This document shows positions 1 through 5,437 of a stretch of DNA of 35,097 nucleotides, one piece after another. The notes beneath the pieces are model-generated. The model made no database searches, had not been told where the DNA came from, and saw only the letters and a program-made list of their open reading frames with translations. The stretch's first letter is position 1. Each line of letters begins with the position of its first letter. Both the position numbers and the translations under genes were made by a program. Origin of the DNA: Clostridia bacterium (GTDB lineage: Bacteria; Bacillota; Clostridia; Oscillospirales; CAG-272); NCBI GenBank assembly GCA_017631325.1, contig JAGBTM010000057.1, positions 1 to 35,097 on the forward strand, written 5' to 3'.

Positions 1-1
1 A

Positions 2-262
2 TCCGCTTACTATGATGCTAAGATCTTTGAGAACGATCCTTTTGCTAGACTCGACCAGACAGGCGTTGGTCAGCTTATGAACATGGCTGTAACTCTCGGA
101 AGACCCGTAAACAAGAGCCTCCACGTAGGTATCTGCGGTGAGCACGGCGGCGATCCCACATCCGTTGAGTTCTGCCACCAGATCGGCCTTGACTACGTAT
201 CCTGCTCGCCCTTCAGAGTACCGATCGCACGTCTTGCAGCAGCTCAGGCAGCACTTAAGTAA
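2..262 (+). CDS. ppdK: Pyruvate, phosphate dikinase, C-terminal end (partial)
   Basis: The window opens inside this gene; only the last 86 codons are present. PPDK interconverts pyruvate, ATP and phosphate with PEP, AMP and pyrophosphate in the cytosol and is common in the glycolysis of anaerobic Clostridia. The visible part is the PEP/pyruvate-binding TIM-barrel end: [13 protein letters not shown] with the catalytic-region Cys/Gly-rich segment, then the [20 protein letters not shown] tail that is typical of the family C-terminus. The last codons (AQAALK, stop) lie inside a 19-bp sequence repeated at 4521-4539, so an insertion happened at the extreme 3' end without altering the protein. The original downstream terminator now lies about 4.3 kb away, at 4581-4607. 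The identification is very secure for a fragment of this length. Confidence 0.95.
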   Translation, partial: SAYYDAKIFENDPFARLDQTGVGQLMNMAVTLGRPVNKSLHVGICGEHGGDPTSVEFCHQIGLDYVSCSPFRVPIARLAAAQAALK

Positions 263-263
263 T
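245..263 (+). repeat. Left 19-bp direct repeat (attL-like core)
   Basis: CAGGCAGCACTTAAGTAAT encodes the final residues and stop of ppdK. It is identical to 4521-4539 at the far side of the cassette. Confidence 0.85.
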
Positions 264-272
264 CTGTGCTAT
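264..272 (+). repeat. Left 9-bp terminal inverted repeat
   Basis: CTGTGCTAT directly abuts the left 19-bp repeat. It is the reverse complement of ATAGCACAG at 4512-4520, which directly abuts the right copy. Confidence 0.75.
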
Positions 273-341
273 CTCGAAAGAGAAAGTAAGGATAACAAAA
301 CGATAAAAATCGCTGATTTTGTAATCACAAAGGAAATCGCG

Positions 342-425
342 ATGGAATATATGAAAAAACGGTATCCCGAATATCATATGCGCCCATCGCGGTGGAAAGA
401 TATTAAAATCAGTGTTTATATCTAA
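342..425 (+). CDS. Short ORF or gene remnant at the left end of the element
   Basis: ATG at 342 follows AAAGGA with 6-8 bp spacing and opens a 27-codon frame (MEYMKKRYPEYHMRPSRWKD and so on) that stops just before a terminator hairpin. The same frame stays open upstream to the element boundary at 264 with protein-like composition (residues such as DNKTIKIADFVITKEIA). It may therefore be the 3' end of a gene truncated when the element formed, rather than a true small gene. I do not recognise the family. Across the predicted circular junction the frame meets a stop at 4513-4515 without an ATG, so circularisation would not restore a longer gene. Confidence 0.3.
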   Translation: MEYMKKRYPEYHMRPSRWKDIKISVYI

Positions 426-432
426 ACTTAAA

Positions 433-460
433 GCCCTCGGCAAATTGCCGAGGGCACTTT
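433..460. terminator. Bidirectional intrinsic terminator
   Basis: The stem GCCCTCGGC/GCCGAGGGC has a 5-nt loop and T-rich sequence on both sides. It closes the left-end ORF on plus and the TIR gene on minus. Its arms match the native ppdK terminator at 4581-4603. Confidence 0.75.
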
Positions 461-487
461 AATTGTTTTTATTCGTTGTAAACTTTC

Positions 488-1006
488 CTAGTTGTTGATA
501 GCCTCAGTCATTCCTTTGATATTCCAATGTAAAATACCGCTGGAATCATACTTATAAGCAGGCACATGAGTTCCGCATTTTTTTAGAATTTCCGGGCAAA
601 GATGCGTTTCAAGCCTTGAAGACTTATAAATAACGACAATCTTCATATTATCTCGAACCGCTTTCTCGCACTCATATTGAATAAAACTGCGCATATCCAC
701 GTGTCCGCCAGCTCTACAAGTTCCATAAATAGAGTTATAACTATGACAATACTGACACGAGCCACTTCTTCGGGTATCTGTTGTATTACTTACTATTAAA
801 ATGAAGTTTTTCGATCCGTTCAATCGTTCGGAAAGGGATTTTTTGATTGTACACGCAAGGGAGGTATCCTTTGCCTGTTTCCACTCATGAGCATCTACAA
901 AATCCAATCTAAAATAGTCACTATCATTAAGGCGCCTTAAGTAATCGACTACATCTTTGTCGTGCTCCCAATCTGCTGCTATATATGTTCTAGTTCTATA
1001 CGCCAT
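488..1006 (-). CDS. thsB: Thoeris ThsB-like TIR domain protein
   Basis: This 172-aa protein matches the pattern I know for the ThsB-type (TIR-like) sensor of Thoeris anti-phage systems. The N-terminus is TRTYIAADWEHDKD; then come FVDAHEWKQAKDTSL, a hydrophobic strand NFILIVSNTT, and the segment FIQYECEKAVRDNMKIVVIY, whose Glu 112 or 114 is the likely catalytic TIR glutamate. Known ThsB proteins respond to phage by turning NAD+ into a signalling nucleotide that activates ThsA. A CxxC...C cluster (Cys 84, 87, 97) may bind metal. It is the second gene of a minus-strand operon: its AAGGAG ribosome site overlaps the stop region of the macro-domain gene, with an 11-bp gap. No signal peptide or membrane segment is seen. 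TIR assignment is good; the system name rests on the partner gene. Confidence 0.8.
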   Translation of the reverse strand: MAYRTRTYIAADWEHDKDVVDYLRRLNDSDYFRLDFVDAHEWKQAKDTSLACTIKKSLSERLNGSKNFILIVSNTTDTRRSGSCQYCHSYNSIYGTCRAGGHVDMRSFIQYECEKAVRDNMKIVVIYKSSRLETHLCPEILKKCGTHVPAYKYDSSGILHWNIKGMTEAINN

Positions 1007-1017
1007 TCTATCACTCC

Positions 1018-2136
1018 TTAAAATATCTTTATCTTTTCGTAATCATCAGGTAAAACAACGATTGTTATGTTACCATGTACTTTATTTTCGTTTTCAATCA
1101 CTACGCGCTTAATTAGGTTATAAGACTCCTGATGAGTCATATTAGCTCTTGACCGTCCCGTTCCTACAAGCGGAATATACATATCTGCTCCCTGCCCATA
1201 AGCATCATAAAATTCAAGCAAACTCTCAAGAGCTGTTCTTATTTCATCTTGTGTACTCTGTGCTCTATTTTTCTCATCAAACTCAGATATCGCCCATAAA
1301 TAAAACACCGAGCGATTGTGTTTATAAACCGCTATCGTTCCTATGGGATACAGATCTTGTTTTCCGTCTTTGGATTTTGATTTATGAGTAGGATTAACTC
1401 CAAGTGAATCAAGGCTTTCGCTTATTTTGTAGTCAATATCTTCCTTGCTAATTTGTTTCCCATAAAGCGTCGTTAACCATTTTCCATGAATAGTATTTTC
1501 AGATACCAATTGAGGACCTATGCTTCCGCTTACAGTTACCTCTGTCTCAAATGAAGTATTCACAGGGATGACAATGATAATATCGTGCGCGGTTTTTGTT
1601 TTTGGAAATGCTTTGGTTATAATATTGGCTGAAACGACTTTCAAACTACTATTACCACGACTCCATATAGTTGCGGATTCTATTTTCGGATTAGCGTTAT
1701 TAATTTTCAAAGCCCCAATAAAAGCTTTGAAAAGATATTTCGTGGCGTCAGTTTTTTCTTTTTCAAAGATCTTTTTTTCTTCCTCAGAGATGAACGGATC
1801 TTTCATTATTAAGCTATCAATATGCTCTAAATTTATTTCCAAATAATCCTTGCCCAATACCGAGTCAACAAAAACCTCAAACCCGTCATAAACCTCTGAT
1901 AAATCGCACTCATTGATAACATGCTTTCTAAGTTCCGAAGGAACATCTGTTTCTTGATTTAGTAACTTGCTAACTTGATATTTATCAAGCCTAAATGTTT
2001 CTTTCTTTTTGTTTTTCAAACCAAAGGCAAGTACAAAAGTATCAAAAAGTTCCGCCACAAAATATTCGTCAGATTCTGATGCACTTTTGCTATTTCTCTT
2101 TAAAATCTTAATGTAACTCGCTAAATTATACTGCAT
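1018..2136 (-). CDS. thsA: Macro-domain effector, ThsA-like (Thoeris), with soluble helical N-terminus
   Basis: 372 aa. The C-terminal part (about 150-372) looks like the macro domain of Thoeris ThsA proteins (DUF6430/ThsA_Macro type): a strand IIIVIPVNTSFET, then SENTIHGKW, and near the end MYIPLVGTGRSRANMTHQES, the glycine-rich ligand loop, followed by a terminal beta strand NITIVVLPDD. Macro domains bind ADP-ribose derivatives; in type II Thoeris the ThsA macro domain senses the product of the TIR partner. The N-terminal 145 residues are charged and helical, include a segment resembling a small HTH (YQVSKLLNQETDVPSELRKH) and contain no transmembrane helix, whereas classic type II ThsA is membrane anchored. 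The effector activity is therefore unclear. The start at 2136 follows GAAAGGAG. It is first in the operon with the TIR gene. Confidence 0.7.
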   Translation of the reverse strand: MQYNLASYIKILKRNSKSASESDEYFVAELFDTFVLAFGLKNKKKETFRLDKYQVSKLLNQETDVPSELRKHVINECDLSEVYDGFEVFVDSVLGKDYLEINLEHIDSLIMKDPFISEEEKKIFEKEKTDATKYLFKAFIGALKINNANPKIESATIWSRGNSSLKVVSANIITKAFPKTKTAHDIIIVIPVNTSFETEVTVSGSIGPQLVSENTIHGKWLTTLYGKQISKEDIDYKISESLDSLGVNPTHKSKSKDGKQDLYPIGTIAVYKHNRSVFYLWAISEFDEKNRAQSTQDEIRTALESLLEFYDAYGQGADMYIPLVGTGRSRANMTHQESYNLIKRVVIENENKVHGNITIVVLPDDYEKIKIF

Positions 2137-2152
2137 AAAATGTTCACTCCTT

Positions 2153-2181
2153 TCTTGACAACCGATGACAACTTATTGACA
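2153..2181. promoter_or_regulatory. Repeated TTGACAAC motifs in the divergent control region
   Basis: Two copies of TTGACAAC about 21 bp (two helical turns) apart, with a related GATGACAAC between them, lie just upstream of the macro gene and face the DUF4417 operon. They could be operator sites or -35 elements for the divergent operons. I could not define a convincing -10 for either direction. Confidence 0.35.
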
Positions 2182-2321
2182 ACTCGGCGCTAATGACTTG
2201 TTTTATCCTTTTTGATAGAATTAATTCGAACTTGGAGAGTTCCTTTACAGATGTTTCTCCGTCTGCTATCCACAGTTAAGCGACTCTTCAAGAAATTTAT
2301 CTCTTAAAGGAGGAAAACAAA

Positions 2322-3056
2322 TTGAAAAACGTAGAAAACTGTGGTATAATTAAAGAAAGACGACAGGGGCTCAAGGATGTTTGGAACGCATTTATGTGTG
2401 AAAACGCCTCCTTTACAACGAGTGATATTCCCTGTTGCAAGACGACGGCATCGCATCCACCTAGCGATGTAATCACTTGGGAAGAGGCAAAAGCGATATA
2501 TAAAAAGCGTATCGCCAAAAAGGAATACGATTTTAAGTACGCCGCCTTTGTATGCTTCTACATTGACGATTACAAATTTGACGGTCCGAGAGGAATCTGG
2601 CACGATTCCAAGCACGCACTAAAAGTTCTTTGCCATTTTGAAGGCGTAATCACACCCGATTTTTCTACCTACCAAGACTTTCCCGACCCAATAAAGATTT
2701 ATAACACGTATCGTATGCGTGCTTTTGGACATTGGCTCACGCAGAACAGCATTTCGGTTATTAACAATGTTCGCTGGGGAACTTCTGAAAGTTATCGATA
2801 CTGTTTCGACGGTGTTGATGTTGAAAGTATGGTTGCCATTGGCACTGTCGGCGGTAGTCCACGCAAGTATGTTGACCGCATGCGCTTTGAAAATGGGCTC
2901 GCAGAGCTTGTTCGCGTTTTGAAGCCGCACACCATAGTCGTTTACGGCTCGGCAAACTATCCTTGCTTTGAAAAACTCAAAGATCAAGGAATTAATAACA
3001 TCGCATTTTCCTCTGAAACGGCGAAAGCTTTTGAGGGGAGGAAGGGCGATGAGTAA
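2322..3056 (+). CDS. DUF4417 family protein
   Basis: 244 aa, starting at TTG; the choice rests on a perfect AAAGGAGG 8 bp upstream and no comparable site before any later ATG. The body matches the DUF4417 family, which I know mainly from phages and mobile elements of Firmicutes: FYIDDYKFDGPRGIWHDSK, a FEGVITPDFSTYQDFP segment, RMRAFGHWL, then VINNVRWGTSESY and a VAIGTVGGSPRK loop, ending in a strand IVVYGSANYPCF. The molecular function of the family is unknown to me. It is the first gene of the plus-strand operon in the cassette and overlaps the deaminase gene by 8 bp, so the two are probably translationally coupled. A role in mobility, replication or as part of a toxin module are all open. 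Confidence 0.8.
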   Translation: MKNVENCGIIKERRQGLKDVWNAFMCENASFTTSDIPCCKTTASHPPSDVITWEEAKAIYKKRIAKKEYDFKYAAFVCFYIDDYKFDGPRGIWHDSKHALKVLCHFEGVITPDFSTYQDFPDPIKIYNTYRMRAFGHWLTQNSISVINNVRWGTSESYRYCFDGVDVESMVAIGTVGGSPRKYVDRMRFENGLAELVRVLKPHTIVVYGSANYPCFEKLKDQGINNIAFSSETAKAFEGRKGDE

Positions 3057-3501
3057 AGGTGGAAGCGGTCTTTTTAGCGGAACCTATGGTCAAAAAAAAC
3101 AAGTTCCTGATCAAGCAACGGAAATCAAGGCAAAAGCTGAAAGTAAAGTAAAAAGCATGATTTCCAATCGCAAAGGCGGCAAGTCGAAAGCTATGGCAGT
3201 AGGGGCTTATGATGTGACTACAGGAAAAACAACCGCATCCTTTGCAGGTTCCATCCCATCCACTATTCATCCTGAACTGATTGAACGAGCTAAACAAATT
3301 GGCGGCATTGGTTCTTTGGGTGTAACAAGCAAGAATACTGTAGGTGTATGTGCAGAATTCCACGCAGTTAATAATCTTTTGTTGCGCGGAGCGGATATTT
3401 CGAACATACGACTTACCAAACCTATACGACCTCGAACAGGAAAACATATGCCTTTCTGTGACAATTGCAAGAAGATGTTTTCTGATTTAATTGATGATTA
3501 A
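3049..3501 (+). CDS. YwqJ-like deaminase-fold toxin, stand-alone
   Basis: 150 aa. The start at 3049 is chosen because GGGAGGAAGG lies 5-12 bp upstream, inside the end of the DUF4417 gene; the frame is open further upstream but lacks such a site. It resembles the YwqJ branch of the deaminase superfamily seen at the C-termini of polymorphic toxins: AYDVTTGKTTA, TIHPELIERAKQIGGIGSLG, then the core zinc/catalytic motif CAEFHA (101-106), RLTKPIRPRTG and CDNC (137-140), the second pair of metal ligands. The N-terminus (GLFSGTYG) looks like a toxin linker, but there is no LXG, WXG or other secretion domain. A cytosolic toxin or anti-phage nucleotide/nucleic acid deaminase is therefore possible. Two immunity-like genes follow. 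The family call is good; the target is unknown. Confidence 0.75.
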   Translation: MSKGGSGLFSGTYGQKKQVPDQATEIKAKAESKVKSMISNRKGGKSKAMAVGAYDVTTGKTTASFAGSIPSTIHPELIERAKQIGGIGSLGVTSKNTVGVCAEFHAVNNLLLRGADISNIRLTKPIRPRTGKHMPFCDNCKKMFSDLIDD

Positions 3502-3512
3502 GGAGAATTTTT

Positions 3513-3935
3513 ATGAGGATAACAAATATTGATTTACAATGCGAAGATATTATGTGGTTTGCCGTTGATAAAAATGGCTATGTAGTTGAGTTCACTTCCG
3601 GTGGAATAGGAAACGTGCCCGAATTCGTCTGTGCAGATAGAGAAGAAAATGATTTTCTCGAAGACTATTTTAAGAACAGACTCGCAGAAACAACAGCAGA
3701 GAAACTGATAGTGTCATACGAGGACAATGATTTGATTAACGATGCAGTCGTGTTATCGAGAAAAGGGATATTTTGTTTTGATGCTTCGGGCGATTCCTAT
3801 GATAAACTTTCTATGCCTGAAGCACCGTTAAATGTAGAAAATCTTCCCTCAGACATTAGAAAAATCTTATTAAATCGAATCCTTGATGTTGATGTTGCTG
3901 TTGCGGATACTGTTGAAGTTGACCACGCATACTAA
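3513..3935 (+). CDS. Putative immunity protein 1
   Basis: 140 aa, acidic, soluble, with AAGGAG 8 bp before the ATG and 11 bp after the deaminase stop. The N-terminal IMWFAVDKNGYVVEFTSGG, the following VPEFVCADREENDFLEDYF and a later strand VLSRKGIFCFDAS resemble small immunity proteins found directly downstream of polymorphic-toxin genes. I do not recognise the named family with certainty. Position and acidity support a role in neutralising the deaminase encoded upstream; this is inference. An alternative is immunity to a toxin no longer present. Confidence 0.55.
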   Translation: MRITNIDLQCEDIMWFAVDKNGYVVEFTSGGIGNVPEFVCADREENDFLEDYFKNRLAETTAEKLIVSYEDNDLINDAVVLSRKGIFCFDASGDSYDKLSMPEAPLNVENLPSDIRKILLNRILDVDVAVADTVEVDHAY

Positions 3936-3950
3936 GGGAGACTAATTGGC

Positions 3951-4013
3951 ATGATTACTATAGGCTCAAATGGTTTTATTGTAGGAGCAAATCCTAAAGC
4001 AACAAAGGAGTAA
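3951..4013 (+). CDS. 20-codon micro-ORF between the immunity genes
   Basis: ATG at 3951 with GGGAG about 11 bp upstream opens MITIGSNGFIVGANPKATKE, then stops 1 bp before the next ATG. Its last codons supply the AAGGAG ribosome site of the following gene. It could be a translational coupler or leader, a genuine micropeptide, or the N-terminal scrap of a lost gene. Too short for composition to decide. Confidence 0.3.
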   Translation: MITIGSNGFIVGANPKATKE

Positions 4014-4014
4014 T

Positions 4015-4425
4015 ATGACGGAAAATAAGATTAGTTGTTTAAGGTTGTTACTTGAATTTGGTCAAGAACCACTTTGGTGGTACGATAGCGATAGTGATGT
4101 TATCGATGTAGGTCTAATTCCTGAGTGGGAAGAAGACATCGAGTTGAATGATATTATGTATCAATTATCGGACGCATATGATGCTCTTTTCATAAACACT
4201 AAACACGAGTTTGCCTATGTTGGATTTAAAACAGATGAACAGAAACTCTCATTTTTGAAGTTAGCTGATCTGTTCGCAACAAAAGTTTATGAGAAAAACG
4301 CAGGTAAGTATAAAATAGTAAACGACCTTAAGTTGAGTGATTGGCATTCTTCTATTTGCGACAACAGACAAGCCAATTCTAAAGGTAGTATTCTACAAAT
4401 ACTATTGTATCACAAAACGAATTAA
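4015..4425 (+). CDS. Putative immunity protein 2
   Basis: 136 aa, acidic. ATG at 4015 lies 4 bp after AAGGAG. Segments such as LRLLLEFGQEPLWWYDSD, DVIDVGLIPEW, AYDALFINTKHEFAYVGF and EKLSFLKLADLF-like helices fit a family of small immunity-type proteins that I have seen downstream of contact-dependent toxin genes in Firmicutes, though I cannot name it. It closes the plus-strand operon of the cassette. Having two different immunity-like genes after one toxin suggests either accumulated immunity to several toxins or a multi-part antitoxin. No membrane segment or signal peptide. Confidence 0.5.
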   Translation: MTENKISCLRLLLEFGQEPLWWYDSDSDVIDVGLIPEWEEDIELNDIMYQLSDAYDALFINTKHEFAYVGFKTDEQKLSFLKLADLFATKVYEKNAGKYKIVNDLKLSDWHSSICDNRQANSKGSILQILLYHKTN

Positions 4426-4511
4426 AATTTAAGTTTAACAAGCAAAAGAATTGTCAAAAAGCACGAAAAAATATACCTATTTGAGTCCGAACAGCATGCA
4501 CAGTTTTGTTC

Positions 4512-4520
4512 ATAGCACAG
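4512..4520 (+). repeat. Right 9-bp terminal inverted repeat
   Basis: ATAGCACAG, reverse complement of 264-272, immediately left of the right 19-bp direct repeat. Confidence 0.75.
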
Positions 4521-4539
4521 CAGGCAGCACTTAAGTAAT
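4521..4539 (+). repeat. Right 19-bp direct repeat (attR-like core)
   Basis: Identical to 245-263. It is followed by what must be the original sequence downstream of ppdK, including its terminator. Confidence 0.85.
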
Positions 4540-4580
4540 TAAGGTAAAATAAACAGGCAAGGACTTCGGTCCAAAATGAA

Positions 4581-4608
4581 AGCCCTCGGCAGTGCCGAGG
4601 GCTTTTTG
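4581..4608 (+). terminator. ppdK: Native ppdK terminator, displaced by the insertion
   Basis: AGCCCTCGGC/GCCGAGGGCT hairpin with a 3-nt loop and TTTTT tail, 42 bp after the right repeat. It also lies just beyond the stop of the convergent XRE gene. Confidence 0.85.
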
Positions 4609-4620
4609 TTGCTTGAGTGT

Positions 4621-4860
4621 TCAATCCAGACCGTAGAAAAAGTCGTCGTACGAGCAAGAATAAATTTTCTTTAGCTCTATTAAAACGCTGATTTTTATAT
4701 TTAATTCTCCTGCTTCGTATTTAGCGTAGGTGCTTCTGCCAATATCACAGCCGCGACGCTGAAGCTCGGCGCAAAGCTTTTCTTGCGAAATATCGTGCTT
4801 TTCGCGTAAAATCCTAAGATTTTCACCCATAAATCTGTCTCGTCTTAATTTTTGTTCCAT
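4621..4860 (-). CDS. XRE-family HTH transcriptional regulator
   Basis: 79 aa, nearly all one Cro/CI-type helix-turn-helix: LRILREKHDISQEKLCAELQ followed by RSTYAKYEAGELNIKISVL, the family pattern of turn and recognition helix plus the YE-G signature. Such small proteins act as DNA-binding repressors. ATG at 4860 is preceded by GAGGG at short spacing; an internal ATG at 4830 would remove ten basic residues but has no better site. The gene is divergent from the SLOG-like gene at 4981, and the shared 120-bp spacer holds a 16-bp inverted repeat that is probably its operator. A regulator for this pair is the simplest reading. Confidence 0.85.
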   Translation of the reverse strand: MEQKLRRDRFMGENLRILREKHDISQEKLCAELQRRGCDIGRSTYAKYEAGELNIKISVLIELKKIYSCSYDDFFYGLD

Positions 4861-4871
4861 AAAGCCCTCAC

Positions 4872-4951
4872 ATTTTGACCAATATAGGTTGCAATTAATA
4901 TAATTTTATGCTATAATAAGCAAAAATGTTGTCCGCTATACTGGTCAAAAT
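4872..4951. promoter_or_regulatory. Divergent control region with split inverted-repeat operator and promoter
   Basis: ATTTTGACCAATATAG at 4872-4887 and its inverted partner CTATACTGGTCAAAAT at 4936-4951 (one mismatch) have centres 64 bp (about six helical turns) apart. Between them is a near-consensus promoter for the plus-strand gene: TTGCAA 4889-4894, 17-bp spacer, TATAAT 4912-4917. A dimeric XRE repressor binding both arms could loop out or block this promoter. Confidence 0.65.
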
Positions 4952-4980
4952 CAAATCGTATAGGTAAAAAGGGGAATAAT

Positions 4981-5337
4981 ATGAAATTAGCTATAATAGG
5001 GGATGGAAGGTTAACCTTAGACGACCTCGAGTATTGTGTGCCTGAGTGCGTAGATGAAATTCTGACTGATATCGAGGGTGGGCTTAATATAGGATTGAAG
5101 GAATTCAGCGAGAAGCACGGAATCAAGCTCACACCACCCGACAAAACCAAGATACCGTTTTATACTGTTATGCACGCGATATTCTTTACGGATATGTATA
5201 TCAGCTTTCTTGGGGAAGGGGAAAACGGGGAGCGGCATTTTAGAGTTGTTGACCCCGATAAAAAAGAGTTTTATATAACCATATCGGACGATGATGTGCT
5301 ACCCGAAAATTACGAAGAGACGACCGAGGAAGAATAA
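4981..5337 (+). CDS. Small protein with degenerate SLOG/DUF2493-like N-terminus
   Basis: 118 aa, ATG preceded by AAAAGGGG. The first 50 residues (KLAIIGDGRLTLDDLEYCVP, VDEILTDIEGGLNIGLKEFS) follow the layout of short SLOG/DUF2493 Rossmann proteins, where a strand KLAIIGSR and a glycine-rich GGAKGVD nucleotide loop are expected. Here the loop reads EGGLNIGL, so the ligand loop is altered. The C-terminal half (IPFYTVMHAIFFTDMYISF, then a beta-rich acidic tail) is not familiar. The gene is controlled with the divergent XRE regulator and ends in its own terminator. A ligand-sensing or accessory defence role is possible but not shown. Confidence 0.5.
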   Translation: MKLAIIGDGRLTLDDLEYCVPECVDEILTDIEGGLNIGLKEFSEKHGIKLTPPDKTKIPFYTVMHAIFFTDMYISFLGEGENGERHFRVVDPDKKEFYITISDDDVLPENYEETTEEE

Positions 5338-5344
5338 TAGAAGC

Positions 5345-5374
5345 AAAAAGGAGTGCCGCGTGGCACTCCTTTTT
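5345..5374. terminator. Bidirectional intrinsic terminator
   Basis: AAAAAGGAGTGCC/GGCACTCCTTTTT stem with a GCGT loop between the SLOG-like gene (plus) and the MATE gene (minus). Confidence 0.9.
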
Positions 5375-5437
5375 GGGTAATGATATAACTATATTAGATG
5401 AGAGAATATTCTGTGTTGCTTGTGAATTTTTAAAAAA

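Larger units (their letters stand above)
245..4539. mobile_element. Putative non-autonomous integrative element in the 3' end of ppdK
   Basis: A segment of about 4.28 kb is bounded by perfect 19-bp direct repeats (CAGGCAGCACTTAAGTAAT at 245-263 and 4521-4539). The left copy is the 3' end of ppdK including its stop codon, so insertion regenerates the gene end, as in site-specific integration. Immediately inside the repeats is a perfect 9-bp inverted repeat (264-272 and 4512-4520). In a circular form the two ends would meet as ATAGCACAG-core-CTGTGCTAT, a symmetric site of the kind recombinases bind. The cargo is a TIR/macro pair and a DUF4417/deaminase/immunity operon, visibly more AT-rich than the flanks. 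No integrase, resolvase or transposase is encoded, so movement would need a recombinase in trans, or the element is a remnant. The boundaries are seen in the sequence; mobility is inferred. Confidence 0.75.

Noticed and set aside
138..263. Open frame inside ppdK leading into the left-end ORF
   Set aside because: The first 42 codons are an alternate frame of ppdK, which clearly codes in another frame; only the part after 263 is treated as a possible remnant.
488..2136. Type I Thoeris (SIR2-SLOG ThsA)
   Set aside because: The partner has no SIR2 NADase motif and ends in a macro-type fold, so only a macro-type (type II-like) system is considered.
245..4539. Reading the flanking repeats as target duplication of a DDE transposon
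   Set aside because: 19 bp is longer than usual target duplications, no transposase is present, and the repeat coincides exactly with a gene end, which fits site-specific recombination better.
433..4608. CRISPR array or rRNA in the window
   Set aside because: No regularly spaced direct repeats with unique spacers and no rRNA-like sequence were seen; the only tandem repeats have two or three units without spacers.
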